From a gamma proteobacterium symbiont of Lucinoma myriamae (GTDB lineage: Bacteria; Pseudomonadota; Gammaproteobacteria; GRL18): DNA of 32,356 nt. The stretch is taken from NCBI GenBank assembly GCA_025655635.1, contig JAHXIM010000320.1, positions 1 to 32,356 on the forward strand, written 5' to 3'. Position 1 is the first letter of the stretch, and each line of letters starts with the position of its first letter. Positions 1 to 9,258 of the stretch are shown one piece after another. Under the pieces are notes generated by a model, which had not been told where the DNA came from, ran no database searches, and saw only the letters and a list, made by a program, of their open reading frames with translations. The position numbers were made by a program, and so were the translations under genes.

Positions 1-39
1 CGACCAGAAAATCTGCACTTATTATAACATTTCTGGTCG
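1..39. repeat. Inverted repeat CGACCAGAAA / TTTCTGGTCG (10 bp perfect arms), followed by a further TCTGGTC copy; possibly truncated by the window edge
   Basis: Bases 1-10 are the exact reverse complement of 30-39; TCTGGTC occurs at 32-38 and again at 41-47. Confidence 0.6.
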
Positions 40-360
40 ATCTGGTCACTCAAAAACAGGGATAAATCCTTATATTTCAAATAGATAATATGTTTTTCAG
101 GGCTGACTACTTATTACACAGTTTACAATTTCATTTATGACAGAAGATATCCCTCGTATTTCTTATGGCTCTTAATGATAGTAAAAGCAAGCCGCAAAAT
201 TCATTTTCACAACTCCCTTTGAACAGTATTATAAACGATTAAAGTGTAATATTAGATACATTTTAAGCATTAAGTTTAAATTACAGCTAAATAATCCCAA
301 ATTTGTGGAAATATCTCTCATTTTTAGGATTTTATTGAGAAAAAACAATAATTTTTTGGC

Positions 361-366
361 TATAAT
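361..366 (+). promoter_or_regulatory. Candidate -10 element (TATAAT) upstream of pilB; no well-spaced -35
   Basis: TATAAT about 105 bp upstream of the pilB start; the nearest TTGAGA (335-340) is about 20 bp away, a poor spacing. Confidence 0.25.
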
Positions 367-470
367 TAAAGTTCGTACTAGAATAGACTATACGGTATAA
401 AATTATTTATAAACCATTACTCCATTTAAGCATCCTTATAGTGGCAAAAAGATAGAGATAAAAAGAAATT

Positions 471-2189
471 ATGGTCTTAGCTCAACAATCATCTCAATTA
501 ACTGGCCTGGCCAGACAACTTGTTATGCAGAATCTCCTTAGTGAAGATGATGCGATTAATGCCATTGGTTCTGCAAAAAAAGATAAACTGCCTTTTGTTC
601 AATATGTTACTTCTAAAAACTTAGTTAAATCACTCGATATTGCCACGCTTGCCTCTACTGAGTTTGGCACACCTTTATTAGATATTAGTACAATTGAATT
701 AGATAATAGTACTGTCAGCATCATCAAAGAGAATCTCATCACCAAGCACCATGCACTGCCTTTATTTAAAAGAGGGGCTCGACTTTTCATTGCTGTTGCT
801 GATCCAACGAACATTTCCGCACTTGACGAGATTAAATTCCAGTCAGGTTTGAGTACTGAGGCGATTTTAGTTGAAGCAGACAAGCTTGAAGTGGCCATTG
901 AAAAAGCCTTATCCGCTGCCGATACCGCTATGGGGATGGATGAATTCAATGATGATGATCTTGAAGGACTTGATTATGAAGACACTGAAAAGGATGATGA
1001 TGATGTTACAGGGAATAGTGCAGATGATGCTCCTGTCGTAAAATTCGTCAATAAAATCTTATTGGATGCCATTAATAAAGGCGCTTCTGACATTCATTTT
1101 GAGCCCTATGAGAAATTTTTTCGGGTGCGCTTAAGAATTGACGGCTTACTGGAAGAAGTAGCCAAGCCTCCTGTTAATTTAACGCCGAGAATCCTGGCTC
1201 GTATTAAAGTCTTATCTCGTCTTGATATTTCAGAACGTCGTATTCCTCAAGATGGTCGTATGCGCTTAAAAATTTCCAAAAATCGAGCCATTGATTTTCG
1301 TGTCAGCACCTGCCCAACATTATTTGGTGAAAAAGCCGTATTACGTATTCTTGATCCCAGCAGTGCACAATTAGGGATTGATGCTCTGGGTTATGAGGGT
1401 TTTCAAAAAGAACTGTATTTAGATGCTTTATCTAAACCTCAGGGAATGATTCTAGTCACTGGCCCCACTGGGTCCGGAAAAACGGTTTCATTATATACCG
1501 GTTTAAATATTCTAAATACAGAAGGTGTTAATATCTCTACCGCAGAAGATCCGGCAGAAATTAATTTACCAGGGGTTAATCAGGTTAATGTAAACCCCAA
1601 AACAGGACTGACCTTTGCTACGGCATTGCGCTCATTTTTGCGTCAGGATCCTGATATTGTAATGGTGGGCGAAATACGTGACCTGGAAACTGCCGAGATT
1701 GCTATTAAGGCCGCACAAACAGGGCATATGGTGCTTTCCACCTTGCACACCAATGATGCCCCCCAAACCCTTGGTCGTCTGATGAATATGGGCGTTCCTC
1801 CTTATAATATTGCATCAGCAGTCAGTCTGATCATCGCACAACGTTTAGCACGCCGATTATGTGAACATTGCAAACAACCCGTTGATATTCCCAAAGAAGC
1901 ATTGCTTGAAGAAGGTTTTACTGAAGAAAATATAGCACAGAACTTTAAGGTCTATAAGCCCGTTGGCTGTTCCAGTTGTAATGCGGGTTACAAAGGTCGC
2001 GTCGGAATATATCAGGTTATGAAAATTTCAGATCAAATGGGGCGCATTATTATGGAAGGCGGTAATGCGATTGATTTGGCTGATCAGGCCAAAAAAGAAG
2101 GTATCCCCGATTTAAGAGAGTCTGGACTTAAAAAAGTAATGGATGGTATTACCAGCCTTGAAGAAATAAACCGTGTGACGAAAGATTAG
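471..2189 (+). CDS. pilB: Type IV pilus assembly ATPase PilB (GspE/PulE family)
   Basis: 572 aa; Walker A GPTGSGKT, Asp/His-box regions (MVGEIRDLETAEIAIKAAQTGHMVLSTLHTNDA), C-x2-C pairs (CEHCKQP...CSSCNAGYKGR); followed by pilC and pilD. Confidence 0.96.
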   Translation: MVLAQQSSQLTGLARQLVMQNLLSEDDAINAIGSAKKDKLPFVQYVTSKNLVKSLDIATLASTEFGTPLLDISTIELDNSTVSIIKENLITKHHALPLFKRGARLFIAVADPTNISALDEIKFQSGLSTEAILVEADKLEVAIEKALSAADTAMGMDEFNDDDLEGLDYEDTEKDDDDVTGNSADDAPVVKFVNKILLDAINKGASDIHFEPYEKFFRVRLRIDGLLEEVAKPPVNLTPRILARIKVLSRLDISERRIPQDGRMRLKISKNRAIDFRVSTCPTLFGEKAVLRILDPSSAQLGIDALGYEGFQKELYLDALSKPQGMILVTGPTGSGKTVSLYTGLNILNTEGVNISTAEDPAEINLPGVNQVNVNPKTGLTFATALRSFLRQDPDIVMVGEIRDLETAEIAIKAAQTGHMVLSTLHTNDAPQTLGRLMNMGVPPYNIASAVSLIIAQRLARRLCEHCKQPVDIPKEALLEEGFTEENIAQNFKVYKPVGCSSCNAGYKGRVGIYQVMKISDQMGRIIMEGGNAIDLADQAKKEGIPDLRESGLKKVMDGITSLEEINRVTKD

Positions 2190-2258
2190 AACACTATAAA
2201 AATAAAGCAAAAAAAATATAAATTGAACATTAAAAAACTTTATAACTAAGGATTAACA

Positions 2259-3488
2259 ATGGCTGACAAAGAAAAACAAATTCCAATTTTTGTCTGGGAA
2301 GGTGCTGATAGAAATGGGAATCGTAAAAAAGGGGAGATCCAGACCAAGAACTCTGCTTTAGCCAAGGCTCAGCTTAGACGGGAAGGGATTAATGTACTTA
2401 AGATAAAACCCAAGCCAAAACCATTATTTGGCATAGGCGGTCCCAGGAAAAAAACCATTACTCCAATGGATATTGCCGTTTTTTCTCGACAACTGGCCAC
2501 TATGATGAAGGCAGGTGTGCCATTAGTTCAGTCGTTTGAGATTGTGGGTAATAGCCATGAAAATGCCAATATGTCAGAGATGATTCTAGCCATTAAATCC
2601 GATATTGAAGGTGGTAATTCTTTGACTGAGTCCTTAAGAAAATTTCCTTTACACTTTGATGATTTATATTGCAGCCTTGTTCAGGCTGGTGAACATGCCG
2701 GTATTTTAGACAGTATTTTAGATAAGGTCGCCACCTACAAAGAAAAAACCGAGGCACTTAAAGCAAAAATTAAGAAGGCCATGTTTTACCCCATTGTAGT
2801 TATGCTCGTTGCTGTCATTGTTGTCACTATTTTATTATTATTTGTTATCCCTGAATTTGAAGATCTGTTCTCAGGTTTTGGTGCCGAGCTGCCTGCTCCC
2901 ACTCAGTTTGTAGTTAATATGTCACGCTTCTTACAAGAATGGTGGTGGGCTGTTTTTGGTTCCATTGGCCTGGCTATCTTTTTCTTTGGTTATTTCAAGA
3001 AACGTTCTAGAAAAATGCGTGAATTTCTGGATAGACTATCACTTAAAATTGCCATTATCGGACCTATTCTGGAAAAAGCAGCAATTGCTCGTTATGCAAG
3101 AACCTTACAAACCATGTTTGCAGCAGGTACACCTTTAGTTGAAGCCCTGGGTTCTGTTTCGGGAGCTGTAGGTAACATTGTCTTTAGTAATGCAGTTGAA
3201 CAGATCCAACAGGAAGTTTCAACAGGTACTCAATTAAATAAAGCCATGACAAATACCGGTGTTTTCCCTAACATGGTGCTGCAAATGACAGCAATTGGTG
3301 AAGAATCAGGCGCTCTTGATACCATGCTCGGTAAAGTCGCTGATTTTTATGAAGCTGAAGTTGATAACCTGGTTGATGGTTTAACCAGCTTACTTGAGCC
3401 TATTATTATGTCTGTTTTGGGTGTCATTATTGGTGATATCGTTGTGGCTATGTATCTGCCAATCTTCCAGATGGGTAATGTTGTTTAG
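2259..3488 (+). CDS. pilC: Type IV pilus inner-membrane platform protein PilC (GspF family)
   Basis: 409 aa; FVWEGADRNGNRKKGEI start and duplicated GspF domains (FSRQLATMMKAGVPLVQSFEI / YARTLQTMFAAGTPLVEAL). Confidence 0.96.
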   Translation: MADKEKQIPIFVWEGADRNGNRKKGEIQTKNSALAKAQLRREGINVLKIKPKPKPLFGIGGPRKKTITPMDIAVFSRQLATMMKAGVPLVQSFEIVGNSHENANMSEMILAIKSDIEGGNSLTESLRKFPLHFDDLYCSLVQAGEHAGILDSILDKVATYKEKTEALKAKIKKAMFYPIVVMLVAVIVVTILLLFVIPEFEDLFSGFGAELPAPTQFVVNMSRFLQEWWWAVFGSIGLAIFFFGYFKKRSRKMREFLDRLSLKIAIIGPILEKAAIARYARTLQTMFAAGTPLVEALGSVSGAVGNIVFSNAVEQIQQEVSTGTQLNKAMTNTGVFPNMVLQMTAIGEESGALDTMLGKVADFYEAEVDNLVDGLTSLLEPIIMSVLGVIIGDIVVAMYLPIFQMGNVV

Positions 3489-3494
3489 TCATAT

Positions 3495-4406
3495 ATGAGT
3501 ATTTTTCATTATTTAGATTCACACTCCTATTTTTTTCTTTTATCTGTTTTTCTTCTGGGGCTATTGGTCGGCAGTTTTCTAAATGTGGTAATTTACCGCC
3601 TGCCAATCATGCTAAAACGTGAATGGAAAACAGATTGTGTTACTTTCTTATCTGATGAATTTAAGTCTGAAAAGGCCGTTTATAGCTTTCCTGAAACGCT
3701 AAGCAATGAAGCTGAGACATTTAATTTATCTGTCCCCCGTTCCCGTTGTCCTGCTTGCGGTCATAAAATTACGGCCTTAGAAAATATACCGTTGATTTCC
3801 TGGTTATTTCTTAGGGCTAAGTGTTCCGAATGTGGTTCTGGTATTTCCATTCGCTACCCCATAATTGAACTCACAACTGCTTTATTTTCAGTCCTGGTCG
3901 CTTATTATTTTGGGGTTCAATGGTTTACCTTAGCAGCCCTGTTTTTAACCTGGGCGCTAATAGCTTTGACGATGATTGATTTTGATACGCAATTATTACC
4001 CGATAATATAACTCTTCCCTTTCTATGGCTGGGCCTTTTAATCAGCTTATTGCAGATATCTGATATTTCCTTAGAGAATAGCGTCATTGGTGCAATAGCC
4101 GGTTATATGGTCCTATGGATGGTCTATCAACTCTTTAAGTTGATTACTGGTAAAGAAGGCATGGGCTATGGTGATTTTAAATTGTTGGCTGTGTTAGGTG
4201 CCTGGTTAGGCTGGCAGGCTTTGCCACTAATTCTATTACTTTCTGCATTAGTGGGTGCAATAGTTGGTATTTCTCTTATTCTCTTTCTTGGCCGTGATAA
4301 AAATATTCCTATCCCCTTTGGACCTTATCTTGCTGCAGCGGGCTTTATCAGTTTGCTTTGGGGTGAACCCATTAAACAGTTTTATTTTAATATTGTGGGG
4401 CTTTGA
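3495..4406 (+). CDS. pilD: Prepilin peptidase/N-methyltransferase PilD
   Basis: 303 aa; GLLVGSFLNVVIYRLP, CPACGH...CSECG zinc motif, catalytic Asp motifs MIDFDTQLLPD and GMGYGDFKLLA. Confidence 0.96.
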   Translation: MSIFHYLDSHSYFFLLSVFLLGLLVGSFLNVVIYRLPIMLKREWKTDCVTFLSDEFKSEKAVYSFPETLSNEAETFNLSVPRSRCPACGHKITALENIPLISWLFLRAKCSECGSGISIRYPIIELTTALFSVLVAYYFGVQWFTLAALFLTWALIALTMIDFDTQLLPDNITLPFLWLGLLISLLQISDISLENSVIGAIAGYMVLWMVYQLFKLITGKEGMGYGDFKLLAVLGAWLGWQALPLILLLSALVGAIVGISLILFLGRDKNIPIPFGPYLAAAGFISLLWGEPIKQFYFNIVGL

Positions 4407-5056
4407 TGCTGACAATTGCCCTGACCGGGGGAATTGGCAGTGGTAAAACAGCCGTAACCAATCTCTTTCAAAAAAATGCTTCTCAATCTAAAGCTCCTGA
4501 ATGCCTGAAAATTATCGATGCCGATACGATCGCGCGTGAACTATTATCCGGCTCATTAAAAGACTCATCATCCGCTGCATTAGAGGCCGTGTATGCATTA
4601 TTCGGGGCTGAACTTTTTAATTCTGATGGCCGATTAGAGCGTGCTCAGCTACGTTCACTCATATTCTCATCAAAATCTAAGAAACAACAACTTGAAGACC
4701 TGTTACATCCCCTGGTTTATAAAGAAATTGATTCAAAAATCAAAGTATTAGCCCAGCAAGCAACAAATACTATTGTCATTATTGCCATCCCCCTGCTGTT
4801 TGAAACTAACACTGAAAGCAAGTTTGATCGAATTCTAGTCGTTGACACACCTGTTGAGCTGCAAATAGCACGCAGCACCCAAAGAGATAATTGTTCTTCA
4901 AACTTAATTAAACAAATCATAAATTCTCAAGTTGGCAGGCAAATACGTCTTAGTTACGCAGATGATATTATTGATAACTCCGGTACATTGAGAGAACTCC
5001 AGTTAAAAGTTGCAGCTCTTTTTCAATATTATTGCTCCCTAGTGCACAAAAATTAA
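4403..5056 (+). CDS. coaE: Dephospho-CoA kinase; the ATG at 4406 overlaps the pilD stop (TGATG) and is the likelier start than the TTG at 4403
   Basis: IALTGGIGSGKTAV P-loop, DADTIAREL, HPLVYKEI, IPLLFET motifs; conserved pilD-coaE adjacency. Confidence 0.93.
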   Translation: MMLTIALTGGIGSGKTAVTNLFQKNASQSKAPECLKIIDADTIARELLSGSLKDSSSAALEAVYALFGAELFNSDGRLERAQLRSLIFSSKSKKQQLEDLLHPLVYKEIDSKIKVLAQQATNTIVIIAIPLLFETNTESKFDRILVVDTPVELQIARSTQRDNCSSNLIKQIINSQVGRQIRLSYADDIIDNSGTLRELQLKVAALFQYYCSLVHKN

Positions 5057-5178
5057 TTTATGTCCTGTGATTTGAAGCCGTTTAATAAATGTTTGTTGCA
5101 ACCTCAAGCAAGATGTCGGACAATATCAAATCAGGATTTCTTTTGCTACGTAAACACTAACATGAAGCATTTATTGAC

Positions 5179-5946
5179 GTGACAAACTCCACTATATACG
5201 AACTTCCCCTTAACGAAAGGATACGAACCTTATTGCGTCTTGAATTTTTATTCAAGCAAGCCAGATACTCTATGCGGGGATATTCTGTCTGGGATAGTCA
5301 TAGTACAATCAGTCACATTCTTGATATATTAAATATTATGAGTCGTATTAATTTACGATCTGAGCTGGTGAAAGAGTTAGAACGGCAAACATCCGCATTA
5401 CTCGCCATAAGCTCACGCCCTGGCGTTGATTCTTCTATCCTGGAGGATACATTAAAAACACTGGAAAGCTATACACAGAATCTAAAATCATCGCAAAACA
5501 ATTTATGTGATGAACTTCGTAACAATCAACTGCTAAAACTCATACGCCAACGCGACTCAATTCCAGGCGGCAGTTGTGACTTTGATATTCCAGTTTACCA
5601 TTTTTGGCTTAAACAACAGCCGGAGCAACGAATTGAGATTTTAGAATCATGGTTAGGCCTGTTAGACAACTATCGCCTGTCCATTGATGTTATTCTGGGG
5701 CTATTACGCGAAAGTACTATTAATACGCCCGTTTTGGCAGAACAGGGCTTTTATCAGCAATCACTTGATACCAGTGTACCCTTTCAATTAATACGGGTTT
5801 TACTACCTTCTGATGTGAATTTCTTTGCTGAGATGAGTGGAGGAAAACATCGTTTTAGCGTCCGTTTCATGATGCCTGCAACTGGCGAACGCCCCAGTCC
5901 CTGCTCTACAGATATTGAATTTCAACTTTCCTGTTGTGCGCTCTAA
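5179..5946 (+). CDS. zapD: Cell division protein ZapD (DUF1342); GTG start in the ORF track
   Basis: 255 aa; YELPLNERIRTLLRLEFLF start, PGGSCDFDIPVYHFWL, conserved location between coaE and yacG. Confidence 0.9.
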   Translation: MTNSTIYELPLNERIRTLLRLEFLFKQARYSMRGYSVWDSHSTISHILDILNIMSRINLRSELVKELERQTSALLAISSRPGVDSSILEDTLKTLESYTQNLKSSQNNLCDELRNNQLLKLIRQRDSIPGGSCDFDIPVYHFWLKQQPEQRIEILESWLGLLDNYRLSIDVILGLLRESTINTPVLAEQGFYQQSLDTSVPFQLIRVLLPSDVNFFAEMSGGKHRFSVRFMMPATGERPSPCSTDIEFQLSCCAL

Positions 5947-5980
5947 AGTGCACACTCTATATTACTCGATCTAAAAAAGT

Positions 5981-6187
5981 ATGAAACAACTTATTGTAAA
6001 ATGTCCTGCTTGCGCAAAAAAACATGATTATTACCAATCCAAACCCTGGAGCCCTTTTTGCTCTGAACGTTGCCGATTGATTGATTTAGGTGCCTGGGCC
6101 AGTGAAGAACACAGAATCAAAGGTGAACCAGTTTCTTTATCGGATATATCATCTGATAAAAACCCTGACGATCAATTGCTGCAATAA
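5981..6187 (+). CDS. yacG: DNA gyrase inhibitor YacG, small zinc-binding protein
   Basis: 68 aa; VKCPACAKK...PFCSERCRLIDLGAWASEEHRIKG, a classic YacG C-x2-C...C-x3-C pattern. Confidence 0.93.
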   Translation: MKQLIVKCPACAKKHDYYQSKPWSPFCSERCRLIDLGAWASEEHRIKGEPVSLSDISSDKNPDDQLLQ

Positions 6188-6223
6188 TCATCTAAATAAC
6201 TATTCCTAATAGCTGTCCATTGA

Positions 6224-6299
6224 GCACAAGAGCATATCAGGCATTGTTTTGGGATTTTATGCCAATATGAGCAAAATGATGCCTGATATGCTTTTGTAC
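6224..6299. repeat. Long imperfect hairpin/inverted repeat (~28 bp arms with a perfect 14-bp core AGCATATCAGGCAT/ATGCCTGATATGCT, 20-nt loop) in a convergent intergenic region
   Basis: 6231-6244 is the exact reverse complement of 6279-6292; arms extend to 6224-6251 and 6272-6299 with mostly G-U-type mismatches. Confidence 0.75.
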
Positions 6300-6391
6300 G
6301 GTGGCTTAGTATAATATGGACACCATTTCGGAACACTAATTTAGCTATTGTTCACCTCTACATTAAAAGTGTACCATAAAGTGTATTATCT

Positions 6392-6910
6392 TTAAAAAGT
6401 ACAGGGAAATTCAGCCCTGTATTCTCTAGCACTGGATTTCAAATAAACAATTGCCAGCCAATCGCTGCGCCCATTTTCTACATCAGGTAATTTTACTACA
6501 GCATGCCAGTTTTCTGGAACCACCTGATGAGTTGACTTATCTGGCGACAACAATACCCGAATATCATCCAGATCTTCTCCCGGCATTTCAAATGATACCG
6601 CTACCGAATCGATCCCCTCAAAGTCAAAACCAGTAGCTGTCAGCATTATGGGAAACTCAGAGTTTGAAACAGCAGCACCTTTAACGGTAAAACTGATTCG
6701 CTGAAATTCACCTTCTTTTATAATAGAAGCACTACAAATACTGGTGGCCGAATTACACTGTTGATTGACTCCAAGTTGAACGACCTTGTCAGAATTTTCA
6801 TCCAGAAAATCAGCAAAATCCTGCACAAAGATCAAAGCAAGGATAATAATAATACTCATGGCAAGCATTCGAATGTATTTATTATTCAAGTATTTTTTTG
6901 GGTTCATCAC
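6392..6910 (-). CDS. Hypothetical one-TM (N-terminal anchor/signal) exported protein
   Basis: 172 aa; hydrophobic segment MLAMSIIIILALIFVQDFADF; cysteines CNSATSIC and a C-terminal FPCTF; start overlaps the stop of the upstream Nudix gene (TAG/GTG at 6910). Confidence 0.75.
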   Translation of the reverse strand: MMNPKKYLNNKYIRMLAMSIIIILALIFVQDFADFLDENSDKVVQLGVNQQCNSATSICSASIIKEGEFQRISFTVKGAAVSNSEFPIMLTATGFDFEGIDSVAVSFEMPGEDLDDIRVLLSPDKSTHQVVPENWHAVVKLPDVENGRSDWLAIVYLKSSAREYRAEFPCTF

Positions 6911-7983
6911 TAAAATTTATCCTGTGTATCATTCACTGAAGCCTTCCACAAACTGCTAATGGCAGCAATCCCCTGAGCACCATAGCTTTGTGCTTCTTTA
7001 ATATCACCTGGTTTCATTCCACCTAAAGCAAACACCGGGATTTTTGCATCATCGGTTAATGTTTTAAATTGCTCCCAGCCTATAGGTGCCTGATTTGGGT
7101 GTGATGTCGTTTGTTTTACCGGGGAAATAACAATAAAATCTAATTCTAACTCATTGGCTCGTTCAATGTCCTGCCGACAATGACATGAAGCCGCTATCAT
7201 TTTATGTGCAAAATGAGTTCGATAGTGAGCAATAAAATCATCATCATATAAGTGAATACTGGTTAAATGTATACCAGAACAAGCGTATAAAATATCATCA
7301 TCAAAACACATTGATGAGTTAAGTAATAAGCGCACCTGCTTTTTTTGTGCAATTTCGCAAGCGTGTTTAAGCACTTTATTAAGCTGTGCATTGTTAAATG
7401 ATTTTATACGTAATTGAATCACTTGATGATAATCACAACTGTGTGAAAATTCATCTAAAAATTGTGTTAAATACTGGCTATCAGGCTTTTCACTAAACGG
7501 ATCTGGCGATATTAAATAGCTATCGGGTAAATGCAAGGCATTAATGATCGGCTTATTGGCTAACGGAAATGAATAATTAGTCAAATCGTTTAATTTAACC
7601 CACTTAACAGTTTGGCCTTCTAAGCCTTGCTGCGGCTGTTTTTCATAACCGTCATTAATTTGATATTGTCTGCCTGAAAATTGAGAAATAATCAATGTAT
7701 CTAACAACACACTTTTATCTGGATAATGATGTATAAGCTTGATCAGAGGACGTGTTTTTTTTACCTCTATCCCCAGCTCTTCTTTAATCTCTCTGATAAG
7801 AGCCTGCTCTATAGACTCACCTGGATCGACTTTCCCCCCGGGAAATTCCCATAAGCCACCCTGATGAACGTTTTTTGCTCTTTTTGAAATCAACACTCGA
7901 TTGCCTTTAACAATAACAGCGACTGCGACATGAACCACTGTATTATTATTTTTGTTATTGTTATCAGGTTCTATATTCGGCAT
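6910..7983 (-). CDS. Nudix (MutT-like) hydrolase fused to a ThiE/TenI-like TIM-barrel domain
   Basis: Nudix box GKVDPGESIEQALIREIKEELGIE; C-terminal half with GIHLTSIHL..., DFIVISPVKQTTSHPNQAPIGWEQF...PVFALGGMKPGDIKEAQSYGAQGIAAISSLW resembling thiamine-phosphate synthase. Confidence 0.9.
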   Translation of the reverse strand: MPNIEPDNNNKNNNTVVHVAVAVIVKGNRVLISKRAKNVHQGGLWEFPGGKVDPGESIEQALIREIKEELGIEVKKTRPLIKLIHHYPDKSVLLDTLIISQFSGRQYQINDGYEKQPQQGLEGQTVKWVKLNDLTNYSFPLANKPIINALHLPDSYLISPDPFSEKPDSQYLTQFLDEFSHSCDYHQVIQLRIKSFNNAQLNKVLKHACEIAQKKQVRLLLNSSMCFDDDILYACSGIHLTSIHLYDDDFIAHYRTHFAHKMIAASCHCRQDIERANELELDFIVISPVKQTTSHPNQAPIGWEQFKTLTDDAKIPVFALGGMKPGDIKEAQSYGAQGIAAISSLWKASVNDTQDKF

Positions 7984-9181
7984 TAATTTTCACATAGTCA
8001 TAAGACAGATCACAGGTCCATATTTGAGTCTCTGCCTGTCCTCTTTGCAAATTCACGGTCACTGTAATTTCATCTTGATCCATTACCGCCTGACCACGCT
8101 TCTCAGTATAGTCATCTGCCCGTCCTCCCTGACGCACAAGACAGACATCATTAAGGTAGATTTCCAGGGCATTAATATCAAGGTCAATAATACCTGAACG
8201 ACCTACAGCAGCCAATATCCGTCCCCAGTTGGGATCACTGGCAAAAAATGCCGTTTTAACCAATGGTGAATGAGCAATGGTATAAGCGACATCCTGGCAC
8301 TCCTGTTCTGTTCTGCCCGCTTTTACTTTGATGTTAATTAATTTGGTTGCTCCCTCACCATCGAGCACAATCGCTTTTGCTAATTGTTCAAGCACCTCAG
8401 TCACAGCATTTAACAATGCCTGATAATCAGGGTGTTCTTCATTAGAAATAAATGGTGCTTTAGATTCTCCAGTAGCAACCAGCATACAGGAATCATTCGT
8501 TGAAGTATCTCCATCGACCGTGATCCGGTTAAATGAATGATCGACACCATATTTCAACATTTTCTGCAGAAGTTTTGGCTCAATAGCGGCATCCGTAGCA
8601 ACATAAGCTAACATGGTTGCCATATCAGGACGGATCATGCCTGAACCTTTAGATATACCGGTTACCGTCACTAATTCTCCCGCTATAGTCACTTGAGTGG
8701 AAGCGCCTTTAGTGCAGGTGTCAGTTGTTAAAATTCCTTGCGCAGCATTTTGCCAGCCTTGCTCTGATAAATCATGCAAAGCATCAGGCAATGCCTTAAT
8801 CACTTTTTCTACAGGTAAAGTTTCACCAATAACGCCTGTTGAAAAGGGTAAAATACTATTTTGGCTAGTCCCTGTCATGTTAGCAAGCTGTTCACATGTC
8901 ATAAGGGCATCAATCATGCCCTGCTCACCCGTTCCAGCATTTGCATTACCAGTATTAGTCACAAAATACTGTACCTGAGCTTCATGCAAATGTTTTTTTG
9001 CTATATGAACCGGTGCGGCACAAAATGCATTTTGGGTAAAAACACCGGCAACACTGGCTGAAGCAGGAAATGACATAATGACAACATCTTTACGATCAGC
9101 AACTTTAATGCCTGCACAGGTGGTACCCAGTTTAAAACCTGAAACCGGATGCATTTCGGGGAGATTAATTGTTATTGTCAT
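7964..9181 (-). CDS. argJ: Bifunctional glutamate N-acetyltransferase/amino-acid acetyltransferase ArgJ
   Basis: 405 aa; VFTQNAFCAAPV, GISKGSGMIRPDMATML, autocleavage-type DGEGATKLI, DPNWGRILAAVGRSG; ends in YVKINAEYRT. Confidence 0.96.
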   Translation of the reverse strand: MTITINLPEMHPVSGFKLGTTCAGIKVADRKDVVIMSFPASASVAGVFTQNAFCAAPVHIAKKHLHEAQVQYFVTNTGNANAGTGEQGMIDALMTCEQLANMTGTSQNSILPFSTGVIGETLPVEKVIKALPDALHDLSEQGWQNAAQGILTTDTCTKGASTQVTIAGELVTVTGISKGSGMIRPDMATMLAYVATDAAIEPKLLQKMLKYGVDHSFNRITVDGDTSTNDSCMLVATGESKAPFISNEEHPDYQALLNAVTEVLEQLAKAIVLDGEGATKLINIKVKAGRTEQECQDVAYTIAHSPLVKTAFFASDPNWGRILAAVGRSGIIDLDINALEIYLNDVCLVRQGGRADDYTEKRGQAVMDQDEITVTVNLQRGQAETQIWTCDLSYDYVKINAEYRT

Positions 9182-9258
9182 TTTTTAGCCTTTTTTACTT
9201 AATTTTTGCTCATCAGTATAATACTAACTAAAGCTATCAATTAGAAATAGCCGTAAAT

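Noticed and set aside
599-949. Antisense ORF of 116 aa within pilB
   Set aside because: Fully overlaps the strongly supported pilB frame; no recognisable protein features.
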